A stretch of 64,000 nucleotides of DNA, from contig OW386285.2 of the NCBI GenBank assembly GCA_936432065.2, forward strand, positions 44,509,920 to 44,573,919, written 5' to 3'. This document shows, one piece after another, positions 11,433 to 23,321 of this stretch; position 1 is the stretch's first letter, and the number at the start of each line of letters is the position of its first letter. Origin of the DNA: Rutpela maculata (taxonomy: Eukaryota > Arthropoda > Insecta > Coleoptera > Cerambycidae). A program made the position numbers and the translations under genes. The notes under the pieces were generated by a model that worked only from the letters and a program-made list of their open reading frames with translations, was not told the origin of the DNA and did no database searches.

Positions 11433-13449
11433 ATGCCTGCAGTACACTCTCGCCGAGGCGTTGCGAGGGCAGGCGAGCGCGAGAGTGTATTTGCTGCTCT
11501 CGCATCGCCCCGTGCGCCCTCGCTTCGCCTCGCCTCGCCTCGTTAACGCTCCAATTTGTGTCGGTTTTTTGGCCACGAGTCAAAGGGAACACAAGCCGCG
11601 AGGCCGAGGGCACCTAGTATATTCTTACTTGCTCTTGTCTGGGAGAGCTGAATTTTTGCAGAAAGGGCAATTGTTAATTAAAAATTTGTTGCAACTTACC
11701 TAATTGACGAAAAAATTTGAAAATTATCGACCATAAAGATCTTCCAGATGAATTCAAAGAAAAATATTACGTCGAAACGCGACAAAACTCAAAGGCAAAT
11801 TTTTACTCTAGTGCTTATCCAGTCGTTCTAATTAATCGTACTAATTAACTAATCGCTCTAATTAAGTTCTATTCAACAAAAATCAAGTATTGTGAGAACG
11901 TGATCAAAAATAAAAACTTATTTTATTTTCTCTCGTGAAAAGTGACTTTTATTTCAAACTTAACTCATATACAGGGTGTTCAAAATTCACGGAACAAAAA
12001 GTGGGTGATAGTGCAGTGTCTTCTGTGCACGAATTAATTACAGACAGACAGAAATTGGTACCAAGATTCTTGTTTCGTTCATGGCCCGAAACAATAAAAC
12101 TTTCTTTTGGCCCAATAAGGAAGATAGGCAGAAGCTGGAGTGCACTGGAATTTTGAGCAAATTAAAAGATGCACCGGTTCCAATTTCATCAAAATATTTT
12201 AAAGTTTTAATTAACTATGAAATTGACACACTTTTTAACGAAATATTTAATAAGTAGTACGTAGTAGATTTTGTAACTTCTTGTTTTATTTCATTTTTTT
12301 AAATAGGTATTAAACATTATAATTTTGTTCTATTTTGTTTTCATTTGTTTATTTTCATATCAATTCGAAAGTTTATTATACTGTTAGTAATTAGGTCATT
12401 CTGATGAAGAGAGTCATTCTGTGTCATTCCGATGATGCATTGTTAACTTAATTTTTCTACTACATTACACAAAAAAACGTTTGGAAACCATACTTCTTGG
12501 AGAAAAATTAAGTAAACTTAACCTGAGAAACCTAAAATAAATCTGGTGTCCTAAAACATCATACATAATACATTTAGAAGCATTTACAAGGCTAATTTAC
12601 TTATTAATTTATTAATTTTCTTTAAAAATATAGTCTGGCTGGGTTATTAGGCTACAGATGAGGGTTGATTGTCGTTCTGCAAAGATTACCTCATAACTAA
12701 CATATTCTGAGAATTTTATCGACTTTGGATTTCTGGAATAATATTGTAACAAATATTTTTTTACAGTCAAGGGAATATTTTGATGTCCATTTCATGTAAT
12801 TTCCTTTATGGGCATTTTTCATATGCTTAACCGGCTACATCCCTTATTAATTCAGGCATGTTTCATTATTATACAGTGAGGTAAATAATAATAATTAAAA
12901 TCACATTTAAATTTTCAACACTCACCTTTTTCTATTTCGATGAATTGTTTTCATCCACCATCTTCTTGGTTTCCAACGTCCATGTCATTATTAGAAAATA
13001 TTATTTTCAACATAATTTTTTTCATTAAAATGCTAGGAATCATGTCATGTAATTCAATAATTCGTCAGTATTAGCTAGAAGAGTAGTCGTTTTGATTGAT
13101 TCTTCAATAATGAGTGTTTTTAAGTATTACCTAATTAGTATATTAGCGTGCCCAGATTAGGGCAACAATATACAGAAAGTAGGTAATTTCGTAATAAATA
13201 AAAAAGTGTGTAAGTTGTGATTTGCTTAATACCTAAATAATATTTTCCAATCATGATAAAAGCAAATAAATAAAATTAATTAATTGTAAAAATATCCATG
13301 TGTCTTTCATTCACATTACTAAAAACAGAGACATTCGCCGAGCGGTCTCGGCGAGAGTGTACACACCGCCCTCGTGCTTTCTCACCTCTTGGTAAATGTC
13401 TCGCCGAGACATTCGCCGAGCGGTCTCGGCGAGAGTGTACTGCAGGCAT
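11433..13449. mobile_element. About 2.0-kb element with 25-bp perfect GC-rich terminal inverted repeats
   Basis: The 25 bases 11433-11457 (beginning ATGCCTGCAGTACACTC) equal the reverse complement of 13425-13449. The ends are much richer in GC than the interior. The right end has two identical 32-base copies (13331-13362 and 13409-13440), each holding the hairpin CGCCGAG-CGGT-CTCGGCG. The left end has further ACACTCTCGC-type repeats. The interior (about 11.7-13.3 kb) is AT-rich and has no long frame, so it would be non-autonomous. No target duplication is evident, so a simple inverted duplication remains possible. Confidence 0.55.
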
Positions 13450-13505
13450 TACCATTAAAAATTGTTCAGAATTGCTCAAAAAGCTTAAATTCCAAGTTTG
13501 ATCAA

Positions 13506-15107
13506 GGGACCCTGCTGTTTTCGTATGGAAATTAAATTTCTGTCAAAATGGCTGAGTTTTACTTCCACATCGTGGAAGTTAGTACCTAGCGGTAAAAAGA
13601 AACTGATTTTTTTTTTTTTGTTCAAATAGGCTTAAAATGTCGAGATTTTTAAGTTTGAGAGAAAAAATCTGTCTGTAGGTTTGTCTGTCTGTAAAATTCC
13701 AAATTTATGAATGTTTTTAACATATTACTTCCACTTCCACGTAGTGTAGTGGCAATATAATAACGGTAAAAAAAATTGAAATTTGGCTAAAATGTCATGA
13801 AACGTCGACATTTTAAGTTTGACCAAAAAACAACATTTCTGTCTGTAGCTTTTTTGTGCGCGCGGCTACATTCTCGATTACTTTGGAACGGTTTATGACA
13901 TTGACTTATAACGAGATCTGAAAGTAGCCTATATTTTGATCTTATTGCGTTAAAGGGTTGAGGGTAAATAGGTAAAAATATTAAATTGTGATTTAGTGTG
14001 TGTACAAGAGCCAAAGGCCTCAAAAAATTTTTTGGCATCAATCTCCTCCTCTACCACCTCCACTACCGTGTAGCATATCGATTTATGAGTTTTTAGGGTA
14101 GACAATTTCAAATATTATATTATTAAAGTTCTACGAACCATTATTTGAAAGTGCAAATATGATATTAAAAGGAATTTGGTAGGAAATGCGGATGTGGAAG
14201 TAGTGATCCCTTAGGAGAGGTTTTATTATATTGTGATACTTTCAAGTCTCTCACAACAAGAAATGTTGTATGTCGAAATAATTGTTTATGAAACTTTAAT
14301 AATATAATATTTGAAATAGTCTACCCCAAAAACCCATAAAACGATATCCCATATCGGTATTGTGGTGGGATAAGGGGGTGGTAGTGGGGAAGGATGAAGA
14401 AAAAAAATATTTTGAGGCCTTTGGTTCTTGTACTGTCGTGCGCAAAAAAATAGGACAAGTCTTATAAGGTATTTTTGCTAAAATCTAGTTGTGTACATCT
14501 AACTTTAATTTTTGTGACATTGTTAGTTATTTGTCAAAATTAATTGCAAGTGTGTAAATATAAACAGATTGACATTAGAAAAAAATAGTTGTCCTATATT
14601 TTTTTGCTCACGGCGACAGTACACACACTAAATCACAATTTTTTTTTTCACCCCGTTTTATAATGGGGTGGAGGTCTAAAGGGGGTGGATAATACCAAAA
14701 ATTTTTTTGAGACATTAGCTTTTCTTGTATATACTAAATATCAGTTTTATGGACTCTTACCTGCTTGATTTACCTATTTACCCCCATTTACCCCAATTTA
14801 CCTCCCAACCCTTCAACGGATTAAGATGAAAATACAATCTAGTTCCAGATCTCGTTAAAATACATATGCCACCAAGTTTCTAGTCAATATTTTAAATGGT
14901 TCCAGAGTAATCGAGCGGACAAAAAAGTTACAGACCGACAGACAGAATTTTTTTTGCTCAAACTTAAAATTTCGACGTTTCATGAGATTCTAAGCCTATC
15001 TGAACAATAAAAATTTTTAAAATTTTTTTTGTCGTTACTATACTTCCACTGGATGTGGAAGTAAAATTGACCGATATTCAATTTCCATAAGAATACTGCA
15101 GGGTCTA
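13506..15107. mobile_element. Composite foldback element of about 1.6 kb
   Basis: The left end GGGACCCTGCTGTTTTCGTA and, reverse complemented, the right end TAGACCCTGCAGTATTCTTA begin long inverted arms. The arms share TTACTTCCACATC, AAACGTCGA, TCTGTCTGT, ACGAGATCTGAAA and CCAAAGGCCTC blocks in mirrored order. The centre is near 14190. The right arm is longer because it carries a nested MITE (14433-14619) and a partial duplication around 14640-14780. The open frames inside have no recognisable product. Confidence 0.75.
14433..14619. mobile_element. 187-bp Tc1/mariner-type MITE at a TA site
   Basis: Ends are CTGTCGTGCGCAAAAAAATA and, reverse complemented, CTGTCGCCGTGAGCAAAAAA. TA flanks both sides (14431-14432 and 14620-14621). 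The mirrored left arm of the host foldback reads GTGTGTACAAGAG without the insert, so the empty site is preserved nearby at about 13997-14012. Confidence 0.88.
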
Positions 15108-16089
15108 GTTTAAGAAATATTGAAATTTTGTAAAAAGAAAAAAAGATTTAAGTCCGAATATATTATTTTAATTGGTTTTCAATTGTAAATTAATTTTTCA
15201 GTTATTTTTCATAAGACAATAATAATTCACAGCATACTTTTCAAAACGCAAGAACCCATTAAAATGATACTTTCGGACGGGAAGCAAAATTTCAATATTT
15301 TTTAAATAACACGTTGGATTTAAGGTTTTTGGGAAATTCGAAACAACTTTTATTGGTAAAATTTTCCGATAAAAAAATGCCTAATATATTTTTCCTTCAT
15401 TTATTTTAGTATATCAGGTGGCTTTGCTTTTGAAGGCGAATATTTTTTTGGTCTTAAGTAAACCCTCATATGCCATATCTATGAGAACATTTGGTTAAAA
15501 TCGGATAAAGACTTTAAAAGTTAGAATGGTTGTTACACTCTTAATTGTAACGCGTTTTACATTATAATAGAATATATGTATAAAAAGGTAAAAAAAAGGA
15601 CGAATAAAAATAAATTATAAACGTTGTATATTCTTGCATTTAATCTTTAATAAATATCGAGGAATAAAATTCGCTATAAAATTGTAAGCTGGACTGGAAG
15701 CCATTTGAATTTATGGAGCATAATTACCATTAATACCAGTGGAATAATAACCTTGATAATTTTTTCTATAAATGAATAATTGTTGTTTTAGTCCTATGCC
15801 AGTATATCTGCCTAAGACACAGACGGACAATACGAGGATAAGCAGTTTGATTTATGTGCAGCGATATATATGGTTTCAAAGGCTTATCAGTTTCACACGT
15901 GACAAAATATTATTTCCGTTAAACCATTTAAACATTATTTGAATAAAATTTTACATACTAATGGTTAAAATCTGTGAGGAAGTAGATACTGATGTTAAAA
16001 CAGAAACCATAGATAAGTAACTAAATTAATATATTAATACGTTGATTTTCACCTTCACGAGCTTTTCTTCCTACAAAGGAATTGGTGAA
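15108..16089. other. No gene recognised
   Basis: AT-rich sequence with only short frames and no visible repeats of note. The last few dozen bases may be eroded 3' sequence of the retrotransposon read on the minus strand beyond 16090. Confidence 0.4.
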
Positions 16090-17258
16090 ATGGAAATTCA
16101 TTTCAGTGTTCTAATTTAAAACATAACATAATACAGTAAGTTATCATGTAGCGGTACTACAATGTTCACAATAGTTGCTATTTGTTTTAACTTTTCAAAC
16201 AGGACCAAGTCTGGTCTGTTTGCTTCAATTGCTCGATCTGTCACCAGAGTACTGTCCCAAAGTAGTTTTGCCTTGTTATTTTGCATTGCTTGCTGTGGTT
16301 TGCAATTATAATATGGTACTTCATTTTCTGGGAGTCCATAAAGCTTTGCAAGTGCTTGGTGCACCACTTTGATTACAGCATTATGTCGCGCCAGGTAGTC
16401 TTTTTGTGCCAAAGCTGGACATCCATTGTTAATTTGTTGAACGGATTCCGTTGCCTGTTTGCAAAGACGGCACCTGTCGGTGATATTTGTCTTCATAATG
16501 TGCCGTTGATAGTTGAGTGTGTGGATCACTTGGTCTTGAATAGCACAAACAAATCCCTCCGTTTCTCTAAACAGGCCAGAAGTGCGCATCCATTCCGTTG
16601 AGCGTTTTGTGTCAATGTTTTCTTGTTGAAGTGCTGCCGCAAATCTACCATGTAGTGTCATCGCTTTGCATTGTTCAACACGAACTTCCGCTGTTACAAA
16701 GCTTGGGTAATAGTTCTTAGTCGAACCTAACCGGGTGTATCCATGGGCTTCAGTACGTATCGCTTTATACATTGCCGAATTTTTAGCAACGAGGGATTTC
16801 TTGAGATTTTTTTCTTGCTATCTGCACATCACCTCCAAGTTGAGCAGTCCGCGGCCTCCTGAGTTTCTAGAGACGTATAGTCTCTGAATAAAGCTTCGCA
16901 GATGATGATTTCGGTACTTTGTCAGAATCGTCCTAATTTTTCTGTCAAATACTTGCAGCGTCATATTATATGCCGCTATTGGAAGTGCGCAAGTGTTGAT
17001 TGCTGAGATCTTATTTCTAGCGTTTATCGTTGTTTTACACATCCTGGTAATCCGTGTGAGTACTTTCTTTTCAACTTGTGTTTTCACTTCCTTATCGGTT
17101 ATACCCAGTAGTTGTTGTAAACTTAGATATTTGTAGTTGTTCGCGATACCAAAATTTTGAATAACTGTCTCTCCATCGAGTTGAATTCCTCCCTCTTGCT
17201 CTTGGACTTGACCTCTTTTTCCGTGAACAGCTGCGCATTTATCCAATCTAAACTTCAT
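16090..17258 (-). pseudogene. R2/R4-type non-LTR retrotransposon, 3' half (RT thumb, CCHC, restriction-like endonuclease)
   Basis: Two open stretches, 17258-16818 (146 residues) and 16772-16116 (218 residues), lie in the same frame and are separated by a TAG at 16818-16820. The first has MKFRLDKCAAVHGKRG and GGRGLLNLEVM, seen after the reverse transcriptase core. The second has the zinc motif CRLCKQATES...GCPAL...YLARHN and then ANRPDLVLF, the RPD motif of the restriction-like endonuclease used by R2, R4 and CRE-type elements. Family knowledge: these elements nick DNA with this enzyme and prime reverse transcription there. The catalytic reverse transcriptase core is missing, so the copy is 5'-truncated near 17258-17300. 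Confidence 0.78.
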
Positions 17259-17837
17259 ATATATGTCATCAAGTTTTTAACGAGCTTGGGCAAATTCCGG
17301 AGTTGTACTGGTATAAAAAATAAAGATCATTACTGTTTCTATCTATTGGTATATAAATTGTATATGTTATTTATTTAAATAAATCCGGCAGTGGCGTATA
17401 CGTCCTTTAGCAAAAAATATGGGGAGGCCATTTTAGCTATTTTTAGCTGTCAGCTGTCACCCGAGCGCCCCAATAAATTCGGCACTAGAATTATACAGTG
17501 TGTGTAGTGGCGGGCTAGGCATAGGGAGTAAGAATTAGAACATCGCGTGTGCCAGCTGGCTGAAATGAAATAACTGAGAGCTGGGATGCTTCGCTGACGG
17601 GCGAGTTTGCTGCTGCTGTGTTGTCATATCTCTCGCGCTACGTGAATGTACATGCCTAATCGGCAATTACACGCACTGTATAACCTTTTCTATTAGTCTA
17701 GGTGCCCGGTACATAAATGCAATTTATACATATCCTTGTATAACTTCTTGTACGGCATAATTGCGCCTAGTCTATCACTTTTTTCCTCTACGAAAATTTT
17801 CGGCATGAAAAAGACGATTTCCACACGTCAGACTGGA

Positions 17838-18077
17838 AAATCGGCAAATATATTTTGTCGAACAATTTGAGAATTGGATTCTACATATATTCTACATACA
17901 ATGTCTACAAACTGTCCGACAAAAATTTTGGAACTTGAGAGTGTCTACCACCCTAAACATAATATAACATAACTTTAAAACCTTTATTGATAACCAGCCG
18001 ATTTTTTTCAAGATTGCTTAATAAAAATATGCAGAATCCAATTTTCGAATTGTCGGACAAAATATATTTGCCGATTT
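17838..18077. repeat. Hairpin repeat with 45-bp arms
   Basis: 17838-17882 (AAATCGGCAAATATATTTTG...) is mirrored by 18033-18077 with few differences. An imperfect 27-bp direct repeat (TTTAAATAAA, CCG, CAGTGGCGT) at about 17373-17400 and 18072-18098 lies further out and may mark a larger element. Confidence 0.6.
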
Positions 18078-18225
18078 AAATAAAGCCGCCAGTGGCGTGC
18101 GTGCAAAATCAACATATGTAGTTACAAGAGAACCTATTTTTAATTGTTGTATTATCATGAAATTTGACAATTGTGTGCAGCTCTGATGACAATACAATAT
18201 AGTATACTCAATATTATAATATGTT

Positions 18226-18640
18226 CAAAATGGCCGCCGCCCCAAGATGGCGGATTATCATTTTCTTTACAATCCCCTTGATATTGCTTTTACCCTTGAT
18301 ATGGGTATCGTGAGAGAGAGCTTGTTAAGTAGAAAACAAATATGTGATCAAAACTTAAAAATTCAAAATGGCGACGTCAACATGGCGGATAGATTTTATT
18401 AATTATCGTCAGATTCGACTGATTATCGGTATCTGTGGGTTATCGAGGTTGCAGATTACAATTATCTGGTCCAAATTTAACAATTCAAACTGGTGGCGTC
18501 AAAATGGCGGATAAATTTTGTAATTTATGGTCTGATTCTTATGAAAATCGATATATGGGTATTTTCGAGATCGTAGATTATAAATATTTAGTCGAATTCT
18601 TTATAAATGTCGAAAGTGCCAAAATTCTCTCCTTAAATAT
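18226..18640. repeat. Diverged tandem repeat, three units of about 120-137 bp, with ATGGCGGAT motifs
   Basis: Units begin near 18226, 18362 and 18484 with TTCAAAATGG or TTCAAACTGG, followed 10-20 bases later by ATGGCGGAT(A/T) and then by a GAT-rich middle. The motif is shared with the foldback at 2.4-3.65 kb. Confidence 0.6.
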
Positions 18641-18650
18641 AAGACTAAAA

Positions 18651-20538
18651 AGTAAAGAAAAAAATTAATAGTTTAAAAAACTAAAAAAACATACTTTTAT
18701 AAATACTGCACTAAAAGGCAAAAATAATCATCGAACCTGTTTTCTCTGTCTACCTCGTAAGGGCCTTAGTGTAAGCCGTGTTTGTATAATATTTGAGTCT
18801 AAAAGCGTGCTTGATATATTGGAATTATTTTAGTGTATCGAAAATCCAATATTTTTCACTATTTATTATTCTCCGCTGATTTTTTGTGTTGTATGTTTTT
18901 ATTTATTATTTATTGGTCCTTTCTAGAGGTATAGCCATTATTGGTACATATGAGAAAATAGTCGAAGACAAAATTTGGATCTCATTCAAAATTGTATGCT
19001 CTATCAAATGGCGTCAGCATCATGTCTCTATCTACTAATGTTTTTGAGAAAAAAATATATGTATAAGCAGATACAAGTAGCCCCTGATGAGGAGTATGAC
19101 TTCTCGACGTCGGGTCTGTTCGAAAATCTGTTTAATTTAACTTGTTCAATGTATATTCAAAAGGATTTGCTTTTACTCAAAAGTGGAAGTATCACTAAGC
19201 TATATTTTATTCGCGTTTGCTAAATCTTTAAAATTTACTAAAACAGACCAATTTTCTCTTTCTGGGCGATTACGTGCCATGCCATAGGACTGATGAAAAA
19301 TAAAACAATTTTAGCAAGGAAGTGGTCGATGGAATAGGAAGTTACCTATTGCTTAATATCTATAATTCTGAGCAATATTCACCTTTGCACTCGGCTGTTG
19401 GATTATAACATAAAAATATCGTCATAAATTAAATAATAAAACTTATTTGTATAAATTCAAAATTTTACTTACGTAATTTGTTAGGTAGAAACTTGAGAAA
19501 GTGCAAGAAATTAGGTTTTTATAAGACAATTATTGTTAATTGTGATATCATCTTAATGTAATCGTGGATGTAATGATATTAACTGGAATTTCTATTTTCA
19601 CCTCTATGAAAATACAGTATTGAACCGCATGACACGTCAGGAATCTAATAGCCTGCAAATAAATAGAAAGGTGCATATTTTTTCGCATAACTTACTTTGA
19701 TAAAGCGCTCATCATTATTTAATGTTAATTGAAAAAAACATTATAAAGGAAAGTTTTTAAATATATTTATTCGATAATGGAGCGTTCAAAAGTCTTTTAT
19801 TGTAAATATAGTTATTATTGTATTGTTGATATTTGTAAAGTGAAAGAGAGATCAGTAATAAAAATAACAACTATAATATAAATTAATCTATACCTACGTA
19901 TGTCCAAATAATACGTAATTATAACCATATTTGTACAAGGTATTTTCACATTTAAAAGTTGTTAATTACTCATAAAGTTCCTATGAACGTGTAAAATCTT
20001 ATTTTTATGAAAATTTGTAATTAAGCTTACCTTACCGCCCCTTTAAAAATTATACGTTCCTGATGTGTGCTTTTTTTTTTTTTCTTCCGACAAAAAATTT
20101 AAAAACCAAATTTAAGCGTTACATAGATTGAAATCATGTTTAAATATGTAGAATAAACATTATTTCATGTTTTGGAATATTTATGATGTGTGAAACGTTG
20201 TACGTTTCAACCCTATAAAACCACCCCGAAATTAAAAAAAAATAGTTTTTAACAGCTTGAAATATTTTAATAGGACATTTATAATGAATTAATAAAATCC
20301 CGCCACTGTTTATAATATAATTTATGATTTATTGCAACGTTTCATCCCTTACAAACCGCCCTCGTGATAAAATTAACTACCATGTTTACTTAAAATTAAA
20401 AACTGAAATTATTAAACGAGTTTAAAGGGAAAAAATAAAAATTTTATGTACATTACAATAGCACGTTTTATTATTGAAAATCTATGGACCATTAGAAGAA
20501 CTATCATCACTATCCACCTCCTCCTCTTGGTCTGTACT
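18651..20538. other. No gene recognised
   Basis: AT-rich sequence. The 82-residue frame at 18975-19223 has no recognisable domain. No transposon ends are evident. Confidence 0.4.
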
Positions 20539-20539
20539 T

Positions 20540-20960
20540 GGAGGACAATTTGACAGTTGTCATCGGAGCATGTAACGCAACGTTACAGAAAAAGTCCAAC
20601 TTTTCGGCAGCTACAAGCTGCGCCTCATCCTTTTTTGCAATTACAAAATATCATTTTGAGGAGTTCTTCCGGTGCAGGCATATTCAGCATTTTGATTAGT
20701 AGTAAAGATCTTTCATTATTAATCCATCCCCAATCAGTTGGACGAACATTTTTGTTCCCAAGCCACATCTGGGTTTGTAAAAAAACCCTCTTAATGTGCT
20801 CAGAGCATCAACTGTCGGAACAAGGGATGATAATTTCACAGCAGTTTTTAGTGGTAGCCTTAATCAAGGACTCATAGCGCATCTGCTGGAGAAACGTTGA
20901 TAAGTCTTCGACACGGCTCAATTTTTTTAACTGTATCTCTAGCAGCTCCGTACAGTAATA
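20540..20960 (-). pseudogene. PIN/FEN1-like plus CXC family, copy C (C-terminal half, broken)
   Basis: On the minus strand the order is LSTFLQQMRYESLIKATTKN (about 20930-20875), VFLQTQMWLGNKNVRPTDWGW (about 20790-20730), then PAPEELLKMIFCNCKKG and CSCRKVG (about 20680-20590). These correspond to the post-nuclease segment and cysteine cluster of copies A and B. One cysteine codon of the cluster is a stop (TGA), and frame changes occur upstream. The nuclease motifs are not present. Confidence 0.6.
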
Positions 20961-21222
20961 TTGTGTAGTACCTACCGGCTTCTAAACAGCTCTGAAGTAC
21001 TATTATATATTTACATATATTTATAAATGCTCTAAAATTGTCGAAAATAAAACAATTTACATACTCGACTGGTTTTTCAACGATAATTTCCTTAATTTTT
21101 AAGCCATCCAATCGCTCCAAAAACCACGTTGCAGGAATTTTAAGAACTTCCTTGAACCGTTCCCTTTTGATATTTTTGAGTTTGAACGGCTCGGGGAAGG
21201 TGGTCCTCGCACTCAAATGCAA
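20872..21222 (-). CDS. Unidentified open frame, 116 residues
   Basis: The frame has a protein-like composition (TTFPEPFKLKNIKRERFKEVL, WFLERLDGLKIKEII) and overlaps the upstream edge of copy C in a different frame. I do not recognise a family. It may be a fragment of a mobile-element protein or of an older gene. There is no start context worth noting. Confidence 0.25.
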   Translation of the reverse strand: MHLSARTTFPEPFKLKNIKRERFKEVLKIPATWFLERLDGLKIKEIIVEKPVEYVNCFIFDNFRAFINICKYIIVLQSCLEAGRYYTILLYGAARDTVKKIEPCRRLINVSPADAL

Positions 21223-21268
21223 ACTTATAATGGTGACATCTCAATTAATTTTTATCCTAGAAAAATAA

Positions 21269-22194
21269 AAGAAAAAACAAAATTTTCAGTAAAAAAAACT
21301 AAATTTTTGTACTCTACCATTTAGTACGTATCTTCTTTAGTTTTTTGAATTATTGTGAAAAAATGAAAATTTTTTAAAAGATTTCCAAAATCATTCCAAA
21401 TTTCAGTCAAACCTTTTTTCAAATCTAGGCATCCCAAACCAGTCAAACTTCTAGAACATATTGTTAGTACTTAAAGTACCTAAATTGTAAATGGTTCAGT
21501 TTCAATTCTTGCGGTGAAGCCATTGGTTTCATTGCTGATTTTTTCTCCGAAAAAACTAGACAACCATTTTATTTTCATCATAACTCCGTTAGTCGTTATG
21601 CTAATGACTTTTACTAAAGCTCATTTTAAAGGTCTTTTCAAGTACTTTTAAAAATATCTTATATGTTTTCCTCCAAAAATTTTCTGTTTTTCCGTTATTT
21701 AATGTTGAAAGGTTCGAATTCAGTTTTCGGCGAACGAAAAATCACCTTCAACGTGCCATAACTTGGTTCGTATTGCATCTACAGAAATAAAAAAAAACAA
21801 TCGATTTATTATTTTATAAGTTTCATTTCTGCTTATATTTTTTTTGATAAAACGTAAGGTTTTCGAGTTATTCGTGAAAAATCGTTCTAAAACATGAATT
21901 TTTTAGATGAAAAATCAACATTTTCAATCACGAATAACTCAAAAAGTGTTGTCTCATCGAAAAAACTTCATAGAACATTCTTTGCTTAGAATTTATTCCT
22001 CTATCAATTTCTGCGGTTATTTTGAATGTAATGCTTTCCTCCCCCGGGAAGGGGTGGCATCCACCCAGGGTAAAAGCACACATCGGCACTATATAACTTT
22101 TGTTCCTTGAGCCATTCCCTAATAGCTGTCCAAATTTCACGACAATCGGTTTTATCAGAAAGAATTCTGAGCGAAAACCGTCAAACACTATACT
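21269..22194. other. Repeat-like sequence without gene
   Basis: The stretch near 22040-22160 (CCCCCGGGAAGGGGTGGCATCCACCC, then AATTTCACGACAATCGGTTT) looks like a dispersed insect repeat. The overlapping frames at 21907-22188 are not recognisable proteins. Confidence 0.4.
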
Positions 22195-22255
22195 GTACTA
22201 TACTATACCATACCATACCATACCATACCATACCATACCATACCATATTATACTA
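22195..22255. repeat. (TACCA)n pentanucleotide microsatellite
   Basis: About nine TACCA units, flanked by degenerate TACTA units on both sides. Confidence 0.95.
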
Positions 22256-22367
22256 TAGGGTGTTATATAAACATGTCTCTCGAACGGCTTCATTTTTAAG
22301 TTACAGGGTAGGGTGATACTTAGGTACACTCGACAAAAAAAATTAAAATCGACATCCCTCCAATTTG

Positions 22368-22967
22368 CAGAGCTGGGTAATTACTTGTAATTTAAAAATA
22401 ATTACAATTACAAATTACTTTTTTAAAAAAGGAACTAATTACAAAGTACATGTCTTTAAAAAAGGAATTATATTCATTTAGTTACAATTACATGAAAAAT
22501 GGATTTAGCAATTACTTTTATGATAAATAAATTATAGTGACCAAACAGACAAAACGGTAAGTTAAAAATTTTAATTAAAAGTGTTGTGTAATATTGCGTT
22601 TTAATATTTATTAGAATCGTTATTAGAATGTTTCTTCTTCAAATGAAATAGAAACAATTTGGATGATGCGATTTCCAGAGATGGAAATTTACGCAAGTCT
22701 GCAAGTCTGTTCTTGTTTGTTAAACCACATACGTATGCTCTTAAAGTAATTGTAATTGGAAAAAGTAATTGTACTTATAGAAGTAATTTGTAATTAGATA
22801 GTTCAAATAATATAATTACAAATTACAATTCCTATAACAATTTTCCTGCAATTACAATTCCAAATTACTTTAATGAAAAAAAGTACTTATATACAATTAC
22901 AATTACATGGAAAAAAAAAGGAATTGTAATTGTTAATTACTTTTTCACCAGGAATTTTCCAGGTCTG
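22368..22967. mobile_element. 600-bp hAT-like element built of AATTAC/GTAATT motifs
   Basis: Ends are CAGAGCTGG and, reverse complemented, CAGACCTGG. Flanks are CCAATTTG (22360-22367) and CCATTTTG (22968-22975), an 8-bp duplication with one mismatch. The outer thirds are dense in AATTAC and GTAATT words in both orientations. There is no coding frame. Confidence 0.7.
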
Positions 22968-23321
22968 CCATTTTGTATCATTGATTAAAAAAATTGTTTA
23001 ATGCCGCAACAGTTGTTGATTTCAAACAATGTGAAACGATGCGAACTAAGTTCAAAGTTGGAAAAGCAATCTAAAAAAAAATAATTAAAAAAAAAGATTG
23101 TGGTATCAAAATGGCACGTTGCAAAATTATAAGAGGTAGGGTCTAGGCAAAATATAAAAGAATCATTTGTCACCAAAATTAATAACTTAAGTTTTAAAAA
23201 TACAGCCATATATACGGAAATTGTGTTGCCTTACTGTTCATTATTAGTTTAATTGTTGCTATGTATCATTTTTAACTTTAAATTTAATATATTTAATGAC
23301 ATTTTAGTACAATCGTCCTCA

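Noticed and set aside
13298..13501. Pair of 67-residue frames on opposite strands at 13.3-13.5 kb
   Set aside because: They arise from the duplicated GC-rich hairpin of the 2-kb element and contain the same peptide twice. Not genes.
19095..19125. CTGATGAGGAGTATGACTTC followed by CGACGTC, resembling a hammerhead ribozyme core of Penelope-like elements
   Set aside because: The GAAA core needed after stem II is missing (GAC in its place), and I could not pair stems I and III, so there is no convincing ribozyme.
22195..22255. Short regularly spaced repeats considered as a CRISPR-like array
   Set aside because: It is a simple TACCA microsatellite without spacers, and the DNA is clearly eukaryotic.
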